Below, piece after piece: positions 1 to 4,427 of a stretch of 5,769 nt of DNA. How positions within the stretch are numbered: the stretch's first letter is position 1; every line of letters begins with the position of its first letter. Below the pieces are notes generated by a model. That model saw nothing but the letters and a program-made list of their open reading frames with translations, was not told the origin of the DNA and made no database searches. Source of the stretch: an uncultured Verrucomicrobiota bacterium. GTDB taxonomy: Bacteria; Verrucomicrobiota; Kiritimatiellia; RFP12; UBA1067. The stretch spans positions 1 to 5,769 of the forward strand of contig CAMZDY010000069.1 in assembly GCA_947305585.1 (NCBI GenBank), written 5' to 3'. The position numbers and the translations under genes were made by a program.

Positions 1-21
1 TCTCACCGCCCCTTTGCTTTT
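1..21 (+). terminator. Right half of an intrinsic terminator, cut by the window edge
   Basis: The first 21 bases are identical to the loop, right arm and T-run of the complete terminator at 1053-1073 (CCGCCCCTT, then GCTTTT). The left arm would lie just before the window. It probably ends a + strand gene that is not visible here. The call rests on the identity with the complete copy, because the hairpin itself cannot be seen. Confidence 0.55.
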
Positions 22-78
22 GTGCGCGCATAGGTGGTGTGGAATTGCAGCGCCGAGTTGCGATATCTGCCGGTTTGG
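22..78. repeat. Hairpin-bearing intergenic repeat, copy A
   Basis: This is nearly the same sequence as 1432-1489: GCGCGC, ATAGGT, TGTGGAAT, then a hairpin and ATCTGCCGGTTT. The hairpin has arms 44-51 (ATTGCAGC) and 57-64 (GTTGCGAT) around the loop GCCGA. The one base that differs from copy C inside the arms (T46 instead of C) still allows a G-U pair in RNA, which hints that the fold is maintained. Positions 1-35 also match 1053-1087 with one mismatch. The function is unknown; the position between a terminator and a promoter region is the same in copies A and C. Confidence 0.7.
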
Positions 79-120
79 GGTCTTAAGGGCTGAGAATGTG
101 CAGTTAGGGCGAGTAATTGT

Positions 121-164
121 TTCGCATTCGCTTCGCATCTGATTCGCATTTGATTCGCAATTGC
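121..164. repeat. Four tandem 11-bp repeats, word TTCGCA
   Basis: TTCGCA followed by five variable bases occurs four times with an exact 11-bp step (starts at 121, 132, 143 and 154). A weaker fifth unit (ACCGCA, 165-170) may follow. An 11-bp step is about one helical turn, so the words fall on nearly the same face of the DNA. The array ends about 41 bp before the -35 element of the zeta-like gene. It may be an operator for a tandemly binding regulator. The equivalent array before smc has the same step but another word. Confidence 0.75.
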
Positions 165-205
165 ACCGCACCGATTGCGGGAATGAGAGAAGATGAAGAT
201 TTTAC

Positions 206-234
206 TTGCAATTCGCGGTAAAATATGATATACT
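206..234 (+). promoter_or_regulatory. Extended -10 promoter of the zeta-like gene
   Basis: The -35 is TTGCAA (206-211), the spacer is 17 bp, and the -10 is TATACT (229-234) preceded by TGA, an extended -10. Transcription would be expected to start near 241, only about five bases before the ATG at 246. The 11-mer AATATGATATA (222-232) recurs in the same register in the smc promoter. Confidence 0.7.
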
Positions 235-245
235 ATTAAACAACG

Positions 246-830
246 ATGAGGGTTATGTATATATTGGCAGGTGCTAACGGTAGTGGTAAATCGACTATCG
301 CCAGTGTGCTTTTGCCGACGAAATCGATTGTTTATGTCAATCCGGACGATATTGCGCGTGAGCTCAACCCGGCTGATTTGACGGCTGTGAAGATTGAGGC
401 GGGGAAGGTCGCGGTGAAGCGTGTGAGGGAGCTGGTGACGAGCGGGGAGTCGTTTGCGATAGAGAGTACGCTGAGCGGGAATGGATATGTGAAGGTGATC
501 AAGGAGGCTCGCGAGACCGGCTACAAGGTGGTGATTGCCTATACTTTTGTGGATAGTCCGGATATGTGCATTGCGCGTATTGCGGCGAGGGTGAAGAATG
601 GCGGACATCATGTTCCGGATGAAGATGTTGTGCGTCGATATTATCGGAGCAAGTGCAATTTCATGAATGTGTACGCCGAGTTGGCGGATGAGTGCATGAT
701 ATTCTACAATGGAGAGTCGGAGCCTATTCTTATCGCGGATAAATCGCTGGGCGGGGAAATGAGGATTTATTCCGACAGTGCAATGAAATTGTTTATGGAG
801 GGGATATGTCTGAAACAGCAGCAGAGATGA
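246..830 (+). CDS. Zeta-toxin-like P-loop kinase
   Basis: This 194-residue protein has the zeta toxin / AAA-type P-loop kinase fold signature. A Walker A loop (GANGSGKST) is at residues 9-17, a YVNPDDIARELNP segment at 30-42 supplies the acidic residue after the P-loop, and FAIESTLSG at 70-78 matches the FAIETTLSG block of the family with Glu73. The stretch VKNGGHHVPDEDVVRRYYRS (116-135) gives the conserved GGH-VP motif and the lid arginines. Characterised zeta toxins phosphorylate UDP-N-acetylglucosamine and block peptidoglycan synthesis. Whether this short member does so, or acts on another small molecule, cannot be told from sequence. The start is ambiguous: ATG at 246, or ATG at 255 with GAGGG only two bases before it. 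The gene overlaps the next one by 25 bp. Its GC content is visibly lower (near half) than that of the smc operon, which fits horizontal acquisition. Confidence 0.85.
   Translation: MRVMYILAGANGSGKSTIASVLLPTKSIVYVNPDDIARELNPADLTAVKIEAGKVAVKRVRELVTSGESFAIESTLSGNGYVKVIKEARETGYKVVIAYTFVDSPDMCIARIAARVKNGGHHVPDEDVVRRYYRSKCNFMNVYAELADECMIFYNGESEPILIADKSLGGEMRIYSDSAMKLFMEGICLKQQQR
797..803 (+). promoter_or_regulatory. Ribosome binding site inside the zeta-like gene
   Basis: GGAGGGG lies within the 3' end of the kinase gene; its GGAGG core is four bases before the ATG at 806. It is the main support for translation of the small overlapping gene. Confidence 0.65.
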
Positions 831-967
831 TGCGCATTGTGAGCAAAGCGGTGCATATTGCGCAGGAGGAAAACCGCAAAGCGGGGATTGCCAATGTGTA
901 TTCAATCAATGGCAAGATGGTTTGGCAATTGCCGGACGGAACGATTGTAAACAACCGGCCGTATTGA
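806..967 (+). CDS. Small protein paired with the zeta-like kinase, possible antitoxin
   Basis: This 53-residue reading frame starts 25 bp before the kinase stop, in another frame, behind a good ribosome binding site. It has an N-terminal helix-like part (MSETAAEMMRIVSKAVHIAQ), then a charged turn (EENRKAG) and a compact strand-like end: VYSINGKMVWQLPDGTIV. This resembles the small proteins often found directly after short zeta-toxin-family genes, which end in a pattern such as VWRDGKVVWIPPEEI (remembered, not searched). It is therefore a candidate partner or antitoxin in a toxin-first arrangement, unlike the classical antitoxin-first epsilon-zeta order. No DNA-binding motif is evident. The terminator about 75 bp later closes the two-gene unit. 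Existence as a gene is fairly well supported; the antitoxin role is inference. Confidence 0.7.
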   Translation: MSETAAEMMRIVSKAVHIAQEENRKAGIANVYSINGKMVWQLPDGTIVNNRPY

Positions 968-1040
968 TAAATTTGCGCGGACTTCATGCATTCTCACCGC
1001 ACCGAAGCCCAAGAGTAACCGGTATGACGATTATCGTCAA

Positions 1041-1073
1041 GCAAGGGGCGGCTCTCACCGCCCCTTTGCTTTT
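1041..1073 (+). terminator. Intrinsic terminator of the kinase/small-protein unit
   Basis: AAGGGGCGG (1043-1051) pairs perfectly with CCGCCCCTT (1058-1066) across the loop CTCTCA. The outer GC at 1041-1042 can extend the stem past a one-base bulge to GC at 1068-1069. A T-run follows (1070-1073). It sits 73 bp after the stop of the small gene. Its right half is repeated at the very start of the window. Confidence 0.8.
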
Positions 1074-1089
1074 GCGCGCGCATAGGTTA
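1072..1089. repeat. 18-bp direct repeat, left copy
   Basis: TTGCGCGCGCATAGGTTA matches 1431-1448 at 17 of 18 positions. The two copies bracket a segment that holds the 22-bp repeats, the palindromes and the 13-bp hairpin. The first part of the motif also occurs at 24-35, so it may be a general post-terminator repeat and not a mark of one insertion. Confidence 0.65.
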
Positions 1090-1166
1090 AGGGGAAAATC
1101 ACGAGGGAGGCGAGTGAAAAGTACTGCGGAAGATCAGGGAGGTGTTCTGCGAGGGATCTTGATGGG

Positions 1167-1232
1167 TCAAGGCCGGAGAGTAAGAATGTCTAGGGCGGGG
1201 AGTAAGTGTTTCTAGGCTGGGGAGTGAACTAA
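1167..1232. repeat. Three imperfect 22-bp tandem repeats
   Basis: Units begin at 1167, 1189 and 1211 and share the pattern TC-AGG-C-GG-GAGT-A. Neighbouring units match at about 16 and 14 of 22 positions by hand alignment. The same 22-bp step continues into the palindrome array that follows, although the sequence changes. The older-looking, decayed appearance beside the clean palindromes suggests expansion at one end of the array. Confidence 0.6.
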
Positions 1233-1310
1233 AGTACTAGTACTTTAGTGGAAAGGTACTAGTACTTTAGTGGCAAAGTACTAGTACTTTAGTAGGAAAG
1301 TACTAGTACC
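1228..1310. repeat. Array of four palindromes on a 22-bp step
   Basis: The 10-bp palindrome GTACTAGTAC occurs at 1234, 1256, 1278 and 1300, exactly 22 bp apart. In the first unit the dyad is perfect over 22 bp (1228-1249, half-site ACTAAAGTACT). In units 2-4 the symmetry is shorter. The linkers are TTTAGTGG or close variants for the first three. Twenty-two base pairs is about two helical turns, so dimeric proteins could line up on one face. Each unit could also extrude as a small hairpin. No neighbouring gene explains it. Confidence 0.85.
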
Positions 1311-1395
1311 TTTCTTCACTAGTCGGGACTGGAAGGAATATCCCCGGGCAAGGTTTTTGGTGCTTCGGGCAAATAACGCTTGCTTTTCACAGGCG

Positions 1396-1426
1396 TTCGT
1401 CCATGGGGCCTGACCCCATGGACGAA
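1396..1426. repeat. Perfect 13-bp hairpin, REP-like
   Basis: TTCGTCCATGGGG (1396-1408) and CCCCATGGACGAA (1414-1426) are perfect inverted repeats around the loop CCTGA. The core GGGGCCTGACCCC resembles GGGGTC-type palindromes seen near REP-associated or IS200-like transposases in many genomes (recalled, not searched). No T-run follows, so it is a weak candidate for a terminator. It lies four bases before the right 18-bp direct repeat. Confidence 0.75.
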
Positions 1427-1430
1427 TCGA

Positions 1431-1489
1431 TTGCGCGCACATAGGTTATGTGGAATCGCAGCGCCGAGTTGCGATATCTGCCGGTTTTG
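1431..1489. repeat. Hairpin-bearing intergenic repeat, copy C
   Basis: This copy begins with the right 18-bp direct repeat (1431-1448) and continues as copy A does, to CTGCCGGTTTT. The hairpin arms are 1455-1462 (ATCGCAGC) and 1468-1475 (GTTGCGAT) with the loop GCCGA. As in copy A, an 11-bp repeat array begins about 56 bp after the hairpin, and a promoter follows. Confidence 0.75.
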
Positions 1490-1530
1490 GGCGGAGGTTG
1501 GGAATTTGGTGGAGTAATCGGTTTGCGACT

Positions 1531-1585
1531 TGTCAGTAAAGTGTCAGTATACTGTCAGTATAGTGTCAGGTAACTGTCAGCGAAG
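1531..1585. repeat. Five tandem 11-bp repeats, word TGTCAG
   Basis: TGTCAG followed by five variable, mostly A/T-rich bases occurs at 1531, 1542, 1553, 1564 and 1575 without a break in the 11-bp step. PhoB boxes in Proteobacteria are also 11-bp direct repeats with a TGTCA core and an A/T-rich remainder, so an OmpR/PhoB-family response regulator is a reasonable candidate ligand. The array ends about 146 bp before the smc -35 element, farther than in classical pho promoters. Direct repeat binding is inferred only from the pattern. Confidence 0.8.
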
Positions 1586-1627
1586 AGACGGAAGGGACTA
1601 AAGGGACTTAGGGGCCGGAAGGGACGG
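1583..1627. repeat. Five purine-rich 9-bp tandem repeats
   Basis: Five 9-bp units with the consensus AAGGGAC plus two variable bases run from 1583: AAGAGACGG, AAGGGACTA, AAGGGACTT, AGGGGCCGG and AAGGGACGG. The first unit shares three bases with the last TGTCAG unit. A related but irregular purine-rich stretch continues to about 1665. No function can be read from it. Confidence 0.65.
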
Positions 1628-1665
1628 GAATAGGCGGAGTGAAAGGGGCTAGCGGGTGGAGGGAA

Positions 1666-1688
1666 GTTCGGCCTGTATGGCCGGGAAC
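1666..1688. other. Bulged hairpin upstream of the smc promoter
   Basis: GTTCGGCC (1666-1673) can pair with GGCC (1679-1682) and GAAC (1685-1688), leaving a two-base GG bulge and the loop TGTAT. A very GC-rich stretch with small dyads (1690-1707) follows. It could be a weak terminator or a protein site; there is no T-run. Confidence 0.35.
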
Positions 1689-1731
1689 TGCCGGCCGGGG
1701 GCCCGGCAAGTTATTTCAGGCAAGAAAACGC

Positions 1732-1761
1732 TTGACTTTTCGGGCGGGAATATGATATAAT
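1732..1761 (+). promoter_or_regulatory. Strong extended -10 promoter of the smc operon
   Basis: The -35 is TTGACT (1732-1737), five of six consensus bases. The spacer is 18 bp and the -10 is a perfect TATAAT (1756-1761) preceded by TGA, an extended -10. The predicted start at about 1768 lies one or two bases before the ATG at 1770, leaving no room for a ribosome binding site. The 11-mer AATATGATATA (1749-1759) is shared with the zeta-gene promoter. Confidence 0.8.
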
Positions 1762-1769
1762 ATCTCCCA

Positions 1770-4427
1770 ATGTACCTTAAACAGCTAGAGATTGTGGGGT
1801 TCAAGAGCTTCGCGGACAAGACGAAGCTCACTTTCGACCCGGGGCTTATCGCCATTGTGGGACCGAACGGATGCGGAAAGTCGAACGTTTCCGATGCCAT
1901 CCGCTGGGTGCTGGGCGAACAGCGTCCGACGGCGCTGAGGTGTTCGAAACTGGTGGATGTGGTTTTCAACGGCACCGACACGAGAAAGCCGCTGGGATTG
2001 GCGGAAGTGAGCATCACCTTTGCCGAGTGCGAGGCGGAACTGGGCACCGATTACCATGAAGTGACGGTGACGCGGCGCGTGTATCGCGACGGGTCGGGCG
2101 AGTATTTCCTCAACAAGCAGTCGTGCCGCCTCAAGGACATCCAGCACCTTTTCATGGGCACGGGCATCGGCACGAGTTCCTATTCGGTCATGGCGCAGGG
2201 GCAGATCGACGCCATTCTCTCGTCCAAGCCGGAGGACCGTCGCGCGGTGTTCGAGGAGGCCGCCGGCATCACCAAGTTCAAGGCGGACCGCAAAGAGGCG
2301 CTGCGGAAGATCGAGCAGACGGAGCAGAACCTGTTGCGCGAGGCGGACGTCCTCCGGGAAATGAAGCGTCAGATCGGGAGCCTTCAGCGTCAGGTGGGCA
2401 AGGCCCAGAAGTACAAGGAGCTGCGGGACGAACTGCGGGGGCTCGACATCTACGTTTCGCGCATCCGGATACGCGACTACGATCTCAGTCTCGAACAGAA
2501 CGCCAAGAACAAGGCGGGCATCGAGCAGGACATCGCCGAAGCCACCGAAGTGGTGGTGCAGGCCGAGCGCGAACAGCAGGAACTGCACGCCCAGGTGCAC
2601 GAACTCGAAGAGCGGCTGCAGGATCTCGCGAGCCAAAGGGCGGCGGCCGACAGCGCCTATCAGCGCGCGAACGAGGTGATCGGCGTCAACGCGCAGCGCA
2701 TCGAGGAATACAAGACGTTCATGCGGCGCGACGAGGACGAGATCCGGGGTACGAAGCTGCAGCTGGAGGAGTTGGCGCTGCAGGTGGAGAGTCTCGGCCA
2801 GAAAGAAAGCCTTTTGTCCGAATCGCTCGAGGCGGCGCGCGAGGCGCTCAAGACCGGCGAGGAGGAGTTCGCCCAGGTGCAGGAGGAGATCGACCGCACC
2901 CGGCAGGAAGTGGGGACGGCGCGGCACGAAATCCTGGAGGTGGAGCGCAAGGCGGCGCAGGCGGCCGCGCAGAAGAACGCGGAGCTCGGCAAGGGGGCGC
3001 GCGCGGTGCTGCGGGGCGAGCTGAAAGACGGGACTTTGTCGGCCAAAGTGGAGGCGGGCGAAGGCTTTGCCGACGCGGCCGGGGCGCTTTTGGGTCTGTC
3101 CGGCGAGGCGAACGTGTCGATCGAGGGCGCGGTGTACCGCGAGGGATCGGTCGAAATCTGGAAGCGGGGCACGGTTTCCGCGAGTCTCGACCGTCGCGAC
3201 GAGATGATGAAGCTCATCGAGCAGGGCGAGGAAAAGCTCAAAAAGCTGGAGTCGCGGTCGATGGGACTGTCGGCGCAGCTGACGGAGCGGAGGATCGCCG
3301 TGAGCCAGATGGAGCAGGAATTGAGCTTCATTTCGCAGCAGAGCGACTACGCCCAAAAGCGCCGGGACGAGCTGATGCGGTCCATTCAGGGCCGCCAGGA
3401 GGGCATCGAGCGCTACAACGACAGCATCGAGCGGCTGAAGGAGGAGTCGGGAGACCTGCTGGACAATCTCGAAAACCTCAAGGCGCGCGTGATCGAGTTC
3501 GGCGTGAAGATCGAGGACGAGCGCGTGGTGCGGCATGAACTCATGGGCCGCATCTCCGCCGCCGACGCCCAGGTGGGCACGAAACGCGCGGCTCTGGACC
3601 AGGCGCGGGACTTCCGGGCCAAGCTGGAGGTGCAGGCGGCCGAGAACCAGATGCGCCGCCAGAACATCTACGACCATCTGCAGGACGAATACGGACTTTT
3701 CGCCGACGCGGTCATGCGCGAGCCCGATCCGGAATGGCCCGACGGCGTGGTGCCGCCCATGTCGGAACTGGAGCCGAAGGTGGCGCGGTTGCAGGCGGAT
3801 ATCGCGGCTTTGGGCCCCGTGAACATGGTGGCCATCGAGGAGTGCCGCGAACTCGAGGAGCGGTATGCGCGGGAGAAGGCGCAGGAGCAGGATCTCCTGG
3901 CGGCCAAGGCGCAGATCCTGGAGCTCATCAACAACCTCAACAGCACCTCGTCGCAGCTGTTCAAGACCACCTTCGAGCAGGCGAACAAGAATTTCCAGAC
4001 GATGTTCACCAAGCTCTTCGGCGGGGGCGAGGCGCGGCTCATCCTGTTGGAGAACGCGGAGGATCCGCTCGAATGCGGCGTGGATATCATCGCGCGTCCG
4101 CCCGGCAAGCGTCCCCAGTCCGTCACGTTGCTCTCGGGCGGCGAAAGGACGATGACGGCAGTGGCGCTGCTCTTTTCCATCTTCATGATCAAGCCCGCGC
4201 CGTTCTGCATGCTGGACGAACTCGATGCGGCTTTGGACGATGCGAATATCGGTCGGTTCGTGGAGCAATTGAAAGAGTTCCTGAACCGGTCGCAGTTCCT
4301 CATCATCACGCACAACCAGCATACGATCGCCGGGTCCGACCTCGTATACGGCGTGAGCCAGCAGGAGAAGGGCATCAGCCGCGTAATCAGCATGAAACTC
4401 GCGGATTTGGGCGTAAAGGAGAAGTAA
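1770..4427 (+). CDS. smc: Chromosome segregation protein SMC, short-armed form
   Basis: This is an SMC ATPase of the condensin type that organises and segregates the chromosome, normally as a homodimer with ScpA and ScpB. The start is fixed by the family N-terminus MYLKQLEIVGFKSFADKTKL. The N-terminal head carries Walker A GPNGCGKS (31-38) and the Q-loop around Gln143. The C-terminal head begins near LGPVN (681-685) and has the signature LSGGE (788-792), Walker B FCMLDELD (812-819, Asp816 and catalytic Glu817), the D-loop ALDD (821-824) and His848. All ATPase motifs are intact and in one frame. At 885 residues it is much shorter than the usual 1,150-1,200. The arms are about 235 (171-405) and 200 (483-680) residues, and the region between them (about 406-482) is roughly half a normal hinge. 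The part around residues 425-475 weakly resembles the second half of a hinge. The gene is GC-rich and leads an operon with two sugar genes. Confidence 0.93.
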   Translation: MYLKQLEIVGFKSFADKTKLTFDPGLIAIVGPNGCGKSNVSDAIRWVLGEQRPTALRCSKLVDVVFNGTDTRKPLGLAEVSITFAECEAELGTDYHEVTVTRRVYRDGSGEYFLNKQSCRLKDIQHLFMGTGIGTSSYSVMAQGQIDAILSSKPEDRRAVFEEAAGITKFKADRKEALRKIEQTEQNLLREADVLREMKRQIGSLQRQVGKAQKYKELRDELRGLDIYVSRIRIRDYDLSLEQNAKNKAGIEQDIAEATEVVVQAEREQQELHAQVHELEERLQDLASQRAAADSAYQRANEVIGVNAQRIEEYKTFMRRDEDEIRGTKLQLEELALQVESLGQKESLLSESLEAAREALKTGEEEFAQVQEEIDRTRQEVGTARHEILEVERKAAQAAAQKNAELGKGARAVLRGELKDGTLSAKVEAGEGFADAAGALLGLSGEANVSIEGAVYREGSVEIWKRGTVSASLDRRDEMMKLIEQGEEKLKKLESRSMGLSAQLTERRIAVSQMEQELSFISQQSDYAQKRRDELMRSIQGRQEGIERYNDSIERLKEESGDLLDNLENLKARVIEFGVKIEDERVVRHELMGRISAADAQVGTKRAALDQARDFRAKLEVQAAENQMRRQNIYDHLQDEYGLFADAVMREPDPEWPDGVVPPMSELEPKVARLQADIAALGPVNMVAIEECRELEERYAREKAQEQDLLAAKAQILELINNLNSTSSQLFKTTFEQANKNFQTMFTKLFGGGEARLILLENAEDPLECGVDIIARPPGKRPQSVTLLSGGERTMTAVALLFSIFMIKPAPFCMLDELDAALDDANIGRFVEQLKEFLNRSQFLIITHNQHTIAGSDLVYGVSQQEKGISRVISMKLADLGVKEK
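4416..4421 (+). promoter_or_regulatory. Ribosome binding site of the aldolase gene
   Basis: AAGGAG lies inside the last codons of smc, five bases before the ATG at 4427. Together with the TAATG overlap it supports translation coupled to smc. Confidence 0.75.

Larger units (their letters stand above)
968..1769. other. Repeat-rich intergenic region without a credible gene
   Basis: About 800 bp separate the two-gene module from smc. I see no reading frame with a convincing start, ribosome binding site and protein-like sequence. The content is almost entirely ordered DNA: a 6-bp dyad TGACGA-TTA-TCGTCA (1025-1039), a terminator, imperfect 22-bp repeats, four palindromes, a long hairpin, a copy of the hairpin repeat, 11-bp and 9-bp tandem repeats, and the smc promoter. 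Each main element has its own entry. The stretches 1090-1166 and 1324-1393 show nothing I can name. Confidence 0.75.

Noticed and set aside
3..905. 300-codon open frame on the - strand across the kinase gene
   Set aside because: It covers the antisense of a gene with intact P-loop kinase motifs, and also repeats and a promoter. The His/Arg-rich product has no domain.
922..1215. 97-codon + strand frame after the small gene
   Set aside because: It runs through the intrinsic terminator and the 22-bp repeats, has no good ribosome binding site, and gives an Arg/Gly-rich sequence unlike a real protein.
1228..1310. Possible CRISPR array
   Set aside because: The repeated unit is a 22-bp tandem with nearly constant linkers; there are no unique spacers of 25-40 bp and no cas gene.
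1433..1489. Possible integron attC site in the hairpin repeat
   Set aside because: The imperfect dyad suggested it, but the bases after GTT (GTTATGT) do not fit the RYYYAAC/GTTRRRY core, and no matching partner core is seen.
2970..3220. Frameshift or internal truncation as the cause of the short SMC
   Set aside because: The reading frame is continuous, composition and codon use do not change, and both arms are shortened to a similar degree.
1785..4322. Very long open frame on the - strand opposite smc (845 codons)
   Set aside because: It lies fully antisense to a clear SMC gene. Its product is a low-complexity Leu/Arg/His-rich sequence typical of the shadow of a GC-rich gene, with no recognisable domain.
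3734..4426. Longer start for the aldolase, reading in from the smc gene
   Set aside because: The upstream part is an Arg/Gly/Ala-rich shadow of smc. The ATG at 4427 has AAGGAG at a proper distance and gives a family-like protein.
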